A stretch of DNA of 64,000 bases from Candidatus Melainabacteria bacterium. GTDB taxonomy: Bacteria > Cyanobacteriota > Vampirovibrionia > Obscuribacterales > Obscuribacteraceae. The notes beneath the pieces are model-generated. The model made no database searches. It was not told the origin of the DNA and worked only from the letters and a program-made list of their open reading frames with translations. The stretch covers positions 337,906 through 401,905 of the forward strand of contig PLXC01000159.1 in the NCBI GenBank assembly GCA_003151275.1, written 5' to 3'. Numbering within the stretch: the stretch's first letter is position 1; each line of letters opens with the position of its first letter. A program made the position numbers and the translations under genes. Shown here piece by piece: positions 34,793 through 44,304 of this stretch.

Positions 34793-35165
34793 ATGCGATT
34801 CTCCAACTTAGTAATGGCATGAGTTTGGCAGCTATCGGTTAAGGACTGGTTAACGAGAAATTGGCAAATATGCGCTGCGACCTGTCAGATCAGAAAATCA
34901 TGCTGCTTTGCGAAGCGCAGAGAGGAAAACCCAACCCAGTGGCGGTATAGCGGAAACATACTAAATTGTATCGTATCATAACGCAAAAATATGAGCGCCC
35001 TGGGTTTTTCCAAGTTACGCTCACATAGTTAATAAGCAACCGCAGAAATTAAAACGAAGACCACGATCCAGCGGCGTTCAGATTTCTCCGAACGCCGCTC
35101 GGCCGCTAGCTGTATTACTCACTCGGATTGGGCGACGCAACCTCTTACCGGCGCAAATCAACTCG
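34793..35165. other. Intergenic region with a terminator hairpin
   Basis: About 370 bases. AT-rich DNA near 34960-34990 may be the promoter of the 56-residue gene. AGCGGCGTTC (35070) pairs with GAACGCCGCT (ending 35099) around a 10-base loop. On the minus strand this is the likely terminator of the phosphatase gene (tail ggtcttcgttttaattt). Confidence 0.6.
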
Positions 35166-36722
35166 TTACTTGGTGATAACGAGTCGATCCAATTCATCGC
35201 CTTCGAGAGAGATCTGGCGCAGCGTCAGCGTCGAACCGTCGACATCGCAAACGGTGAAACTGTGCAGTTCAGCAACGTGCTTGCACGTCGACTCCAACCA
35301 TCCTTCACCGGAAGGCGGCAGATGCTGCTCCTGCAACTTAGCGCCACCAGCTCCGGTGACGACATAAATTACACCTTCAGGCTTGGTGACATTGATGCCA
35401 TCGAACTTGCGGTCCAACAGCCAGGTGCCGTCAACAGAGCCGTCCGCACCGATCAAGCTGCCATCAGCCTTGGGGCTGACAGTGAACTTGAGCGGGTAAG
35501 AACGCTCGTAGAGGTGAGCATGTCCGTTGAAGACAACGTCCACACCGCACTCCTCGAAGATGCGCGTCATGAGCCGCATACGCTGCTCCTTGCCGTGCTT
35601 GCCGTGAGAAGTGAAAGGAGGCTGGTGGAACATGACGAACTTCCAAGTTGCCTTAGAAGACGACAGGTCCTTCCTTACCCACTCTTGCAGATCCTTGTTC
35701 GTCCAATCGACGTTGGAGTTGGAGTCGAGGATGAGCCAGTGAGAGTTGCCGTAGTCGTAGGAGAACGACGCCATGCGCGGGTAACGACCCAACGCACCCT
35801 GAAGGAAACGATCCTGATTCTCCTTCTCGCCGATCAACTTCTGACAGTTGGTGCTGGTAAGCGAACAATCCGCACCATTGAGCGGCTGCGACCAGAAGAT
35901 GAAGTACCCGAACAAGTCCGGGAAATCATCGAGGTCGGGAACGTCAATCAGGTCGGGACGACCGTAGTCGTGATTGCCCAGACAGGAGAAAGACGGAATC
36001 ATGCGCAGAAGCGGCGCACCGGCGTTCGGCGAAGAGCGCTCGGCGTTCATGAAGGGGAAGTACTTGCGCAGATACTCGGAAACACGCCCACGCTTGTAGG
36101 CGATGTCACCAGGCATAGCCAGGAAGTCGGGCGCGAAGCGCGAAATCTGGTGTGCCACCTTCAGCTGCTCAGGCTTGCCCTCGCCCATGTCACCGACGGC
36201 GACGAAGCGATAAGGCTGGGACGCATCCTTACGAGCCGTGGCGTACGAGGCGAAGACCGGCACGCCGTTCTTCCAGACCTCATACTCGAACTTCTCGCCA
36301 GGCAGCAAATTCTGCACGTTGCAGTGGAACTGCGTTTGTTCATCAGGTATCGCTTCCTCGTGCTCGAGGAAAGTGACGGCGCTTTGAACGGGAGTCAACC
36401 AGAGCCGCTTGAACGATCCACGCAGAGCCTTGGACAATCTGATCTCGACGGACCAGTTGTCTTCGGGCTTGCTTGGCGCAAACCAGCGAATCTCAAGACT
36501 TTCGTTACCCCTGTCACCAGGAGCGGTGCCAAGCTGAAGGTAGGGCTTGACCAAAAACACTGGCTGCTCACCAGTAAAATCATTGCTGTCGGTGCCCGAC
36601 TTGCTTTCAGCCCGCGGAGTCGGCGATTGCGCATTGATGCGGCGAATCGCAAGAACGACGTAGATGGCGAAGCAAATGTCGAAGAACAACAGCAGCATCA
36701 GTAGTGCTGCTATGAAGTGCAT
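35166..36722 (-). CDS. Purple acid phosphatase-like metallophosphoesterase, membrane-anchored
   Basis: 518 residues, GGAG five bases before the ATG. One N-terminal TM helix (about 5-26) anchors it. A fibronectin-like N-terminal domain (about 55-165: KPYLQLG, LEIRWFAP, YEVWKNGVPVF) precedes the metallophosphatase domain. Metal-site motifs follow in order: AVGDMGEG, MPGDIAYKRG, CLGNHDYG, FVMFHQPPF and NGHAHLYERS. This is the purple acid phosphatase arrangement. It should hydrolyse phosphate esters outside the cytoplasm. It is upstream of no obvious partner; pip lies behind it on the same strand after 147 bases, with one palindrome copy in the gap. Confidence 0.92.
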   Translation of the reverse strand: MHFIAALLMLLLFFDICFAIYVVLAIRRINAQSPTPRAESKSGTDSNDFTGEQPVFLVKPYLQLGTAPGDRGNESLEIRWFAPSKPEDNWSVEIRLSKALRGSFKRLWLTPVQSAVTFLEHEEAIPDEQTQFHCNVQNLLPGEKFEYEVWKNGVPVFASYATARKDASQPYRFVAVGDMGEGKPEQLKVAHQISRFAPDFLAMPGDIAYKRGRVSEYLRKYFPFMNAERSSPNAGAPLLRMIPSFSCLGNHDYGRPDLIDVPDLDDFPDLFGYFIFWSQPLNGADCSLTSTNCQKLIGEKENQDRFLQGALGRYPRMASFSYDYGNSHWLILDSNSNVDWTNKDLQEWVRKDLSSSKATWKFVMFHQPPFTSHGKHGKEQRMRLMTRIFEECGVDVVFNGHAHLYERSYPLKFTVSPKADGSLIGADGSVDGTWLLDRKFDGINVTKPEGVIYVVTGAGGAKLQEQHLPPSGEGWLESTCKHVAELHSFTVCDVDGSTLTLRQISLEGDELDRLVITK

Positions 36723-36804
36723 ATGCTCTCCTTGAGAGTTAGGAGCCCGGGCAAGTTATGCTCGGGCTTGAATAGTCACGCGCCAGTCGGCAGCGTGAAT
36801 CGAT

Positions 36805-36818
36805 CACCACATCTGGTG
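36805..36818. repeat. Palindromic motif copy (CACC-N6-GGTG)
   Basis: CACC-ACATCT-GGTG (minus strand CACCAGATGTGGTG), 83 bases upstream of the phosphatase start and just past the pip stop. Confidence 0.65.
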
Positions 36819-36869
36819 CTGGTGAATGAAGAGCGGAACATCCATTCCGCAATCAAGCGTTGGACTAGA

Positions 36870-37871
36870 TCACACTGCAGCGAACTTGTCGGCAGCCTGA
36901 ACGAGTGCGCGCCTGATTCCCGGCTCCGACATGGAGTGACCGGCGTCAGGCACAACAACGAACTCGGCTTCCGGCCAAGCGCAATGCAGCTCGTAAGCTG
37001 TTGCGATCGGACAGACCATGTCGTAACGTCCTTGCACGATGATGCAGGGGATGTGCTTGATCCGCAGCACGTCATCAAGCAACTGCGAGTCAGTCTTCAG
37101 GAAGCAGTTGTTGATGAAGTAGTGACACTCGATTCGAGCGATGGCGACAGCGAAGTCAGCATTGCCGAAACGCGCACGCAATCCTTCATCCACATGCAAT
37201 TTGCTGGTGCTGCCTTCCCAAAGGCTCCATGCTTTCGCGGCTTCCAGGCGGACTTCCGCGTCGTCGCTAGTAAGGCGCGCGTAGTAAGCCTTGACCATGT
37301 CGAGACGTTCATCTGCCGGAATCGGCTTCAGATAGTCGCGCCAGTACTCGGGAAACACTGTCGAGGCGCCGGACTGATAGAGCCAATCGAGTTCCTGTTT
37401 GCGACCGAGAAAGATGCCACGCAAGACGAGTTCGCTGACGCGATCGGGATGGGTCTCGGCATACGCAATGGCAAGTGTGCTGCCCCATGAGCCGCCGAAC
37501 AACATCCACTTTTCGATGCCGAAGTGCTTGCGAATAGCCTCCATATCGGCGACCAAATCCCAAGTCGTGTTGTGTTCGAGCGAAGCGTACGGAGTGCTTT
37601 GACCGCAGCCGCGTTGGTCGAAGAGGATGATGCGGTAGACGTTAGGGTTGAAGAAACGACGATAGCTCGCGTCGGTACCACCGCCTGGTCCACCATGAAC
37701 GAAGATGACTGGCTTGCCGGTTGGATTGCCTGACTCTTCGAAATAAATCTGATGTCCATCGGAAACGCTCAGCATTCCAGAGCAGAATGGCGCGATTTCC
37801 GGATAGAACTCACCCGCTTGACGAATAACGGACGAGCCGTTGGTTTGAGTGGGTGCTGTATCGGTATTCAT
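36870..37871 (-). CDS. pip: Proline iminopeptidase
   Basis: 333 residues, full length for the bacterial monomeric enzyme (peptidase family S33). It removes N-terminal proline from peptides in the cytoplasm. Motifs: oxyanion HGGPGGG, FDQRGCGQSTP, nucleophile in MLFGGSWGSTLAIAYA, Asp in VQGRYDMVCP and His in VVPDAGHSMSE. GGAGG seven bases before the ATG fixes the start. Confidence 0.94.
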   Translation of the reverse strand: MNTDTAPTQTNGSSVIRQAGEFYPEIAPFCSGMLSVSDGHQIYFEESGNPTGKPVIFVHGGPGGGTDASYRRFFNPNVYRIILFDQRGCGQSTPYASLEHNTTWDLVADMEAIRKHFGIEKWMLFGGSWGSTLAIAYAETHPDRVSELVLRGIFLGRKQELDWLYQSGASTVFPEYWRDYLKPIPADERLDMVKAYYARLTSDDAEVRLEAAKAWSLWEGSTSKLHVDEGLRARFGNADFAVAIARIECHYFINNCFLKTDSQLLDDVLRIKHIPCIIVQGRYDMVCPIATAYELHCAWPEAEFVVVPDAGHSMSEPGIRRALVQAADKFAAV

Positions 37872-38331
37872 GAGATACCTCCAATTTTGCGGGCACTGAA
37901 TATGGTGTCTCAGAAAGCAAAGCTCACTGTTACACCATCAGCAGGAATTCCTATGCTTAGACAATCCATGCGGATAAACGCGCTTGGAACTTCAGTCGGG
38001 GCAAGGGGTGGGGTGTGCCTGTTTTTCCTACTTGGTAGTTAATTGAAATGAAAAGAATCTTGTAAATCAGCTAAACCTACTAGAGATCAGATCGCGCGAT
38101 CAATAACTCTTTTAGATCAATTAGCTAAGTTTCTATACTTTAGGCATTTCATTGTGTGAACGGAATCAGCCAACTAGCAGATCTTGGCAACTAAACAGTC
38201 AAGCATTGCTCGCTACCCGAAATGGAGCGCGGCTGTCCACAGCCGCCCATAATTACGCAGACCTTAAGCTGAAGGGCAGTTCTTCTACAGAACCGCTGCT
38301 CTCAAGCTGTTGCGACGCTCCTGCAAGCCAC
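37872..38331. other. Intergenic region upstream of pip
   Basis: About 460 bases. Apart from the palindrome at 37894 I see AT-rich DNA (38035-38150) that may hold the pip promoter and nothing that looks like a gene; open frames near 38150-38376 are biased and lack SD sites. Confidence 0.45.
37894..37907. repeat. Palindromic motif copy (CACT-N6-GGTG)
   Basis: CACT-GAATAT-GGTG, one mismatch, 23 bases upstream of the pip ATG and 10 bases from its SD site, close enough to affect ribosome access. Confidence 0.55.
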
Positions 38332-39804
38332 TCAGCCTGTGCTAAGAACAATACTTCGTTCAGGCGTAGCGGCTAGACGCAGTTGGCAAGCTCGACTCAT
38401 TACTGACTCAAAATCGACACCGTCGCGAGGAACTTCGCACAAACCAACCGACATGCGCAGAGAGCTCCCATGCAAGCCGTTTTCTAAAGCTGTAGCGCGT
38501 AAATTGTTGAGGAATTGTTGAAGCGATGTCGCAGCTACAGCACCGAAAGTATGAGGAAACAAAACGAACAGCCGACTCTGTGTGGCAGCTGAAATAACAT
38601 CGAGTGGCTGACCAGCAGCCTCGAAGCACTCCAAAACCTTGCTCATGCTTTGGAAATTTAGTCCACCGCCTTGTGTTTCCAAACCAATCGCTGCCACGCA
38701 GAAAGGCACTCTGCTCAGCTCATGGCGAGCAAATTCCGTGCGTGCCAACATTAGAAACATTCCGTACTTAAGCATTCCGGAAGGTTCAACCAATCCTGCG
38801 AATGTCGCACCGATGAGATCATCCACATTTGAAAAATCATCAGGGTTGACACTCCGGGTGGGCATTGGCGGCGGTGGTAAAGCGGGAGTCGATTGCGCGC
38901 CTGACGTGTTGCCTCTCGCCGAGGGCGAGCTACTCGCAGCACCGGTAGTGGTACCAGCGGTAGCAGAAGCAATCACTCTTCCTGCTAAAAAGTCCGCGCC
39001 CGACGAATGCACTGTTCGCGTCGCTGCCGGCCAGCCATTTTGAAATTTAAAATCGCCTTCCTTCCACGTTAATAAATCCACGACTACATTATCGCCAACC
39101 ATATCGCGATCGTTATAAATCGAATGGATCGATTTAGCGTGAACCGGCTCACCGTCAGTAAAGAATACTTCGGATGTGACCGTGCCAAGATCACAAATAA
39201 GTCGCCCTGTTGCTCTACCCGACACGTAACTTTCAATCAAAGTGCGGATCGGTGTCTGGCGAAGATTACCAGCCTGAAGCGCCTGCCCGCTGACACCGCT
39301 GATAGTACCAGCATTGTCAGTTGCAGAGACTGTAGCAGCGCCTCCATATGACGGGGGAGCACCAGCCTGTTCTGCGGGAGCTTTTGCCACGTTGATCCAG
39401 GCGTCTTCTCCAGGCTCCTGGACGACCGCAGGAGGCTCTGACCCACCTGCAAGAATTTCATCGATCACGGATTGAACCATGTAAGCGTCACTGGACTGCA
39501 TCTCGAACAGCTGGACACGTTTTCCATCAATTTCGCTCTGCATTTTCCAATTGGCTGCCCCAATCGCCGAATTATCAACCGCGCTGGAATTCCAGCCGCG
39601 ACGGTCATGCTGAGCGCCATGAGTCACAACTGTAAGGATGTACAGGGTGGGCTCCCCGGGTGTCTGCCAGCTGAGTGTAAATGGTCTATCAACACTCTTT
39701 TGCGAAATCGCTAAAAGCTGAGTTAAGTCGGCATTGGTTGGTGGTTGAGGCTTCGCCTCCTCGGCACGGGCTTGTTGCTTCTTTCCCAAACCAAAGCTTT
39801 TCAT
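38332..39804 (-). CDS. DUF4388 (PATAN-like) protein with degenerate GGDEF-like C-terminus
   Basis: 490 residues from ATG 39804, which has GGAG and AAGG upstream; the longer frame to 39909 would run into the divergent HDAC gene. Residues about 183-258 (TPIRTLIESYVSGRATGRLICDLGTVTSEVFFTDGEPVHAKS) match the DUF4388/PATAN domain found in bacterial signalling proteins. A Pro/Ser/Thr linker follows, then a C-terminal domain of about 145 residues (HELSRVPFCVAAIGLE, LRMSVGLCEVPRDGVDFESVMSRA) with the outline of a diguanylate-cyclase fold but no GGDEF signature, so no cyclase activity is expected. It probably acts as a regulatory partner. Confidence 0.75.
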   Translation of the reverse strand: MKSFGLGKKQQARAEEAKPQPPTNADLTQLLAISQKSVDRPFTLSWQTPGEPTLYILTVVTHGAQHDRRGWNSSAVDNSAIGAANWKMQSEIDGKRVQLFEMQSSDAYMVQSVIDEILAGGSEPPAVVQEPGEDAWINVAKAPAEQAGAPPSYGGAATVSATDNAGTISGVSGQALQAGNLRQTPIRTLIESYVSGRATGRLICDLGTVTSEVFFTDGEPVHAKSIHSIYNDRDMVGDNVVVDLLTWKEGDFKFQNGWPAATRTVHSSGADFLAGRVIASATAGTTTGAASSSPSARGNTSGAQSTPALPPPPMPTRSVNPDDFSNVDDLIGATFAGLVEPSGMLKYGMFLMLARTEFARHELSRVPFCVAAIGLETQGGGLNFQSMSKVLECFEAAGQPLDVISAATQSRLFVLFPHTFGAVAATSLQQFLNNLRATALENGLHGSSLRMSVGLCEVPRDGVDFESVMSRACQLRLAATPERSIVLSTG

Positions 39805-39884
39805 TAGACCTTCTCCACGACGATACCTCAACTTGCCCCAGCAACCCCGCCCTATAACAGAGGACGCGCTATACTTTCTAAACA

Positions 39885-40862
39885 ATGATTGCGCCTCTAC
39901 TTTACTCACCTAGATACAACACTGACCTGAGTCGTTTCGGGGTCGACAAACCCTTTGCACTCGACCGCGGCGAACTCGTATTAAAAAAATTGTCGGAGGA
40001 ACGAGCCGCTAGTGGTTTGGAAAAAATCGAATACAGAATACCTAAATCCATAGAAGAAGAAGATGTGCGGCTGGTGCACACCGCGGAATACCTGGATACA
40101 CTGTCCGAGACTGCGACCTGGCTTGAAATTTTTGAATTCAAAGGCAACGAATATTTCCCCGACAAAGCTGTCGTGCCTCTACCAAGCTTAATTGAGGATC
40201 TGCGCCTCAAATGCGGTGGCACTAAAGAGGCGGCCATGCTCAGCCTGCAAACCGGGCTGGCGGCAAATTTAGGTGGTGGCTATCATCACGCTTTTGCCGA
40301 TCGAGGCCGGGGATATTGCGTGATCAACGATGTCGCTATCGCGATCCGCTCAATGCAAAAACAGAATCTGTTAAAGAAGGTCCTGATCGTCGATCTTGAC
40401 TTTCATCAAGGCGACGGAACGGCAAAAATCTTCAATAACGACGACAGCGTTTTCACCATGTCCGTCCACTCAGATGAGGGCTGGCCGGATGAGAAACAAG
40501 TTAGCGATCTCGATATGCCCGTAAAAGAATCAGAAACGCACCGCTATCAGGAATTTGTCGAACAAGGCGTAAAAGAGTCTCTACGCCGCTTTGCACCGGA
40601 TATGGTGCTGTTCATAGCCGGCAGCGATCCCTATGAGAAAGACGTGCTTCCGGGCACAAAATTCATCAAGCTCTCACTTGAGGCTATGAAAGAAAGAGAT
40701 TTCTATGTTATAGATACATTTGCGAGCAAGGGTGTTCCTCTTGCCATGGTCTTTGCCGGCGGGTACGGACCGGATGTTTGGGAAGTTCATTACTGGGCGA
40801 CACGCCGCTTACTAGAAAGAGCTGGAATAAGTGTTGGAGATGCAGCCTGCTCGACGAGCTAA
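39885..40862 (+). CDS. Histone deacetylase family protein (HDAC11/class IV-like)
   Basis: 325 residues. Zinc and catalytic residues are visible: tandem His H134-H135 in GGGYHHAFADRGRGYC, metal ligands D170/D172 and H174 in VDLDFHQGDGTA, a further Asp in FIAGSDPYEKD and the GGY of AMVFAGGYG. Bacterial members remove acetyl or longer acyl groups from small molecules or proteins. It is divergent from the DUF4388 gene, and its 3' end overlaps the methylase gene by 32 bases. Confidence 0.9.
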   Translation: MIAPLLYSPRYNTDLSRFGVDKPFALDRGELVLKKLSEERAASGLEKIEYRIPKSIEEEDVRLVHTAEYLDTLSETATWLEIFEFKGNEYFPDKAVVPLPSLIEDLRLKCGGTKEAAMLSLQTGLAANLGGGYHHAFADRGRGYCVINDVAIAIRSMQKQNLLKKVLIVDLDFHQGDGTAKIFNNDDSVFTMSVHSDEGWPDEKQVSDLDMPVKESETHRYQEFVEQGVKESLRRFAPDMVLFIAGSDPYEKDVLPGTKFIKLSLEAMKERDFYVIDTFASKGVPLAMVFAGGYGPDVWEVHYWATRRLLERAGISVGDAACSTS

Positions 40863-41706
40863 CGGCACAGGTGTTCGTCAGATCGCACAAACACAACCGG
40901 CCACACCCTTTTTAAAATGGGCGGGCGGAAAGTCACAGCTCCTTTCCACATTTAATAAGTTCTATCCGCCGAAATTCAACCGCTACTTCGAACCTTTTCT
41001 GGGCGGCGGCGCCGTATTTTTCAACTTGGCGGCGCGCAACAAAGGACTTAAAGCGATAATCTCCGATTGCAACGCGGAATTGATCAATTGTTATGTGATG
41101 CTGCGCGATCAGCCTGAAGCAGTAATCGAAGCGCTTCGCGAACATCGAAACGATATCCACTATTTTTATAAGATCAGAGAGATGGATTGCGAAGATCTGG
41201 ACGACGCCGAGAGAGCGGCGCGCATGATCTTTCTGAACAAGACCTGCTTTAACGGGCTTTATCGCGTTAATCGCAAGGGGCAATTTAACGTGCCCTTTGG
41301 GCGCTACAAAAATCCAAAACTTGTGGATCATCAGAACATTGCAGCGGTTAGCAGAGTCCTCGCCGATGCGCAGATAACCTGTCAGCCCTTCGAACAAGTG
41401 GTGGCAAAAGCGCGGCAGGGAGATTTCGTCTATTTGGACCCACCGTATCACCCTCTCAGTAACACTTCGAACTTCACTGGCTATACCAAGGGATCCTTCA
41501 ACTTTACGGATCAAGAGCGCCTCGCCGCAGCATTCAAATCTCTCAGTCAAAAGGGCTGCTACGTAATGCAGAGCAATTCGGATATTGCTGCGATTCGGGA
41601 CCTTTACTCGGGCTTCCGGACCGAAACCGTTCTTGCCAATCGCGCCATCAACTGCAACGGCGAAAAGCGCGGACGCATCAACGAGTTGCTGATCCTAAAT
41701 TTCTAG
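40831..41706 (+). CDS. Dam-type DNA adenine-N6 methyltransferase
   Basis: 291 residues from GTG 40831 (ATG 40840 is the alternative), overlapping the HDAC gene by about 30 bases, which implies coupling. Motif I region FLKWAGGKSQLL, FEPFLGGGAVFFNLAA, catalytic DPPYHPLSNTSNFTGY and the ARMIFLNKTCFNGLYRVN segment are those of class D12/Dam adenine methylases. GATC is the usual target of this group, but the target here is not shown. No restriction endonuclease is adjacent, so it is probably an orphan methylase. Confidence 0.9.
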   Translation: MLEMQPARRANGTGVRQIAQTQPATPFLKWAGGKSQLLSTFNKFYPPKFNRYFEPFLGGGAVFFNLAARNKGLKAIISDCNAELINCYVMLRDQPEAVIEALREHRNDIHYFYKIREMDCEDLDDAERAARMIFLNKTCFNGLYRVNRKGQFNVPFGRYKNPKLVDHQNIAAVSRVLADAQITCQPFEQVVAKARQGDFVYLDPPYHPLSNTSNFTGYTKGSFNFTDQERLAAAFKSLSQKGCYVMQSNSDIAAIRDLYSGFRTETVLANRAINCNGEKRGRINELLILNF

Positions 41707-41717
41707 TGCTATCGTGA

Positions 41718-41731
41718 CACCGTATTCGGTG
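41718..41731. repeat. Palindromic motif copy (CACC-N6-GGTG)
   Basis: GACACC-GTATTC-GGTGCA, in the 27 bases between the stop codons of two convergent genes. Confidence 0.65.
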
Positions 41732-41733
41732 CA

Positions 41734-42105
41734 CTAAATCACCGTCAAATGGACGCTGTGTCCGCCAGTTTCGTAGGCAGAATGCGTCGCGCGGTGTACT
41801 GTTCCATGACGCATGGCACCATGATAGGCATGTCTTACTGCGTGGCTTTGCGCACGAGGAACGGGCACTGAATATGTCTCGAAAGATGCGGTTTGATAAG
41901 CGCGTCTCGTTCCGCGCCCGGCTGGTCCAATAGTCGTTACACTGCTGGACTCGCGACGCAGGTCTTTTTCCTTGCCTGCTTTCCAAACGTAATAGCGTTG
42001 CCAAAGGGCTGCCATCTCATGCTTTGTGACTTTATAGTCAGCTGTATGGTACGCATGACGCGAAGACGCGGCAGTGTTCATATCCTGATTAGCAATGTCC
42101 AACAT
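41734..42105 (-). CDS. Unknown small His-rich protein
   Basis: About 123 residues from ATG 42105; the frame stays open to a TTG at 42150, and no strong SD site decides. The N-terminal half looks like a soluble helix (YKVTKHEMAALWQRYYVWKAGKEKDLR). The C-terminal 60 residues are rich in His, Arg, Ala and Tyr (VRHAYHGAMRHGTVHRATHS), a possible metal-binding tail. Convergent with the methylase. Family not recognised. Confidence 0.5.
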   Translation of the reverse strand: MLDIANQDMNTAASSRHAYHTADYKVTKHEMAALWQRYYVWKAGKEKDLRRESSSVTTIGPAGRGTRRAYQTASFETYSVPVPRAQSHAVRHAYHGAMRHGTVHRATHSAYETGGHSVHLTVI

Positions 42106-42442
42106 ACTTACCCGCAGAAGCCGCCCACTCATATCGTGGGCGTGAGCCAACTCAAGATATCATACCGTGCCATTTGTTCATCTTTACGTTCGATTCCTAT
42201 ATAAAACTATCTGCTTTCTTAATTCGGTACCTTAAACTGAATCCAGCACCCGTTGGCGTGCCTGTTTAGCTCGCGTCCAGTTGCCTCATCTATATTACAT
42301 CTCACGGTTGAGGACGAGGTGAGCGTGCTACTAGATGGCTGACTAAGAAAGGACGTCGGTTATGGAGACTTTTACACCGGTTGCAATGATTTCCAATGAC
42401 GTGTTTTTGCATTACATTGTCTTTGCGCACTGAGGAAAGAGA

Positions 42443-43891
42443 TTGTTTAAATTGGACTTCCCTCTCGATCGAAGTGGATCGGAAACACTCGACCGGCAGC
42501 TGTATAACCACATGCGGCAGTCCATTTTGGCCGGCAGTATGAAGCCAGGGGAAAAGGTAGCTTCGACGCGAGAGCTTGCGGACTCGCTAGGAGTGTCCCG
42601 ATCAACGGTAGTGGATGCGTACAAGCAATTAATTGCCGAGGGTTTTCTTGACGCAAGAGCCAAGTCGAGCACGTTTGTCTGTCTGGAATTACCTGAGACC
42701 AATCGAAGCACTATGCCCTCGAAATTTACAGGGAAGCTGACAGAGTTGGGCAAAAGATTGCTAAAGATGGAGTTTGCCGAAGCCGAGCCAGAACAGCTTG
42801 AGATTCCATTCTATTCATGGCGCACTTCTTTTGAAGACTTACCTTTAGAGCAGTGGACAAAAACCTTGTGGCGCCGCTATCGAGTCGGTGAGCAAAATCT
42901 GTTGGACTGGGCACCACGAGCAGGTTCGATGCGCTTGCGCAAGACGCTCGCTGAGATGGTGAAACAAACGCGCGGTATTGAATGTGAGCCAGAGCAAATA
43001 ATTACTACCTTAGGATATGTGCAGGCGCTGGATTTGGTGGCGCGATTGTTCATTTCCAAAGGCGATCGAGTGGCGGTGGAAGATCCATGCTTTCCGGAGA
43101 CTCGCGTTGCCTTAGCCGCTCACGGTGCCGATCTGATTCCGATCAATGTCGACGAGTCTGGTTTGGTCGTGGAACAGCTGGCGGGTCGCTCAAAGCAAGA
43201 TATCAAATTGGTTTGTTTGACGCCGTCGCATCAATTCCCAACCGGCGCGGTTCTGCCGATGGCGAGACGGTTGGAATTGTTGGATTGGTCGCGCAAAACA
43301 GGTGCGCTAATTCTCGAGGATGACTACGACAGCGAGTTCAGGTATGTTGGCCAGCCGATTCCAGCGCTTGCCGGTCTGGATAAAAACAATAATGTCATTT
43401 ACGTTGGCAGTTTTAGCAAAGTGCTGTACACCTCATTTGGTCTGGGATACATGGTTGTTCCAAAAAACCTGAGCGAGCTTTTTGAAAACGTGCGTCGGCT
43501 GACCGATCCCTTGCCCACGCAAATGCAAGAGGCGCTGGCAGACTTTATCGAAGAAGGTCATTTGAAGCGCCATATCAAGCACATGCGACCAATTTATGAT
43601 GAACGCCGATCAGCATTAATCCACAGTTTAAAACAGCATCTCGAACATCGTGTCACCATATATGGTGACAACGCGGGACTGCACGTTATGGCCAGAATCA
43701 AATCAGTAATTCCTGATCAAATCTTGATCGGACGTTGCGCAAAAGCTGGGGTGGGATTACTTTCCACATCTGCAAGCTACCTTGGACAGGCGCCGCGAGG
43801 GGAATTCATTTTTGGTTATGGCAACTTAACACCGGAAGAAATTCGCGAGGGAATTCGTCGTCTGGCAGCTTTAATCCATCACACCGACTGA
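42443..43891 (+). CDS. MocR-type GntR/aminotransferase regulator
   Basis: 482 residues from a TTG at 42443 with GAGG seven bases upstream. The N-terminal GntR winged helix-turn-helix (about 12-80: LYNHMRQSILAGSMKPGEKVASTRELADSLGVSRSTVVDAYKQLI) is joined to a type I aminotransferase-like domain with the PLP lysine in YVGSFSKVLYTSFGLGYMV and DDYDSEFRY. MocR proteins sense PLP or amino-acid derivatives and control vitamin B6, GABA or taurine genes. No such genes adjoin it. A perfect GTCACCATATATGGTGAC palindrome occurs inside the coding sequence at 43652. Confidence 0.92.
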   Translation: MFKLDFPLDRSGSETLDRQLYNHMRQSILAGSMKPGEKVASTRELADSLGVSRSTVVDAYKQLIAEGFLDARAKSSTFVCLELPETNRSTMPSKFTGKLTELGKRLLKMEFAEAEPEQLEIPFYSWRTSFEDLPLEQWTKTLWRRYRVGEQNLLDWAPRAGSMRLRKTLAEMVKQTRGIECEPEQIITTLGYVQALDLVARLFISKGDRVAVEDPCFPETRVALAAHGADLIPINVDESGLVVEQLAGRSKQDIKLVCLTPSHQFPTGAVLPMARRLELLDWSRKTGALILEDDYDSEFRYVGQPIPALAGLDKNNNVIYVGSFSKVLYTSFGLGYMVVPKNLSELFENVRRLTDPLPTQMQEALADFIEEGHLKRHIKHMRPIYDERRSALIHSLKQHLEHRVTIYGDNAGLHVMARIKSVIPDQILIGRCAKAGVGLLSTSASYLGQAPRGEFIFGYGNLTPEEIREGIRRLAALIHHTD

Positions 43892-44106
43892 CCTCCACTA
43901 GGCTATGCTGCAGGAGTACAAGCAGCTCTCCGAGAGGTCTTTCGGGACTACTAATACGGATTCAATAAACCTCTGAGCTGGCGTGTACGATGTTAGTGCT
44001 GCTTCCCTCTTACAGCTGTTGGAGCGAATTCAATCACTCCGCTCCCAGTCGGCGAAGGCGCCCGGTGCTAAATTAAGAGCTACTATATTGCTGACTAGAA
44101 AAAGAC

Positions 44107-44145
44107 AAAAAAGTTACGCAGTGGGCATTAAGCTCACGGCGTAAC
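44107..44145 (-). terminator. Strong terminator of the 44305 gene
   Basis: GTTACGC pairs with GCGTAAC, with an inner AGTGGGC/GCTCAC stem. On the minus strand it is followed by ttttttgtcttttt. Confidence 0.82.
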
Positions 44146-44192
44146 CAAAAACCTGGACTTGGTTTTTCTAAGTCTTATTGTGAAAAGTCACG

Positions 44193-44206
44193 CACCAAAT
44201 GCGGTG
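44193..44206. repeat. Palindromic motif copy (CACC-N6-GGTG)
   Basis: CGCACC-AAATGC-GGTGCG, a perfect 6-base stem about 100 bases past the stop of the 44305 gene. Confidence 0.7.
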
Positions 44207-44304
44207 CGAAGCTTCGTTGCAGACAAGCGACACGCAGAGCGAGTCCAACAGCCGGAGCCGAAGGACTCGCCCTTTGTGCAAGAGACGACGAGTCTCTCTT
44301 TCGC

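Larger units (their letters stand above)
43892..44304. other. Intergenic region between convergent genes
   Basis: About 410 bases between the MocR stop and the stop of the 44305 gene. Contains the minus-strand terminator at 44113, a second A/T hairpin aaaaacc-tggactt-ggttttt at 44147-44167 and one palindrome copy. No gene recognised. Confidence 0.55.
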
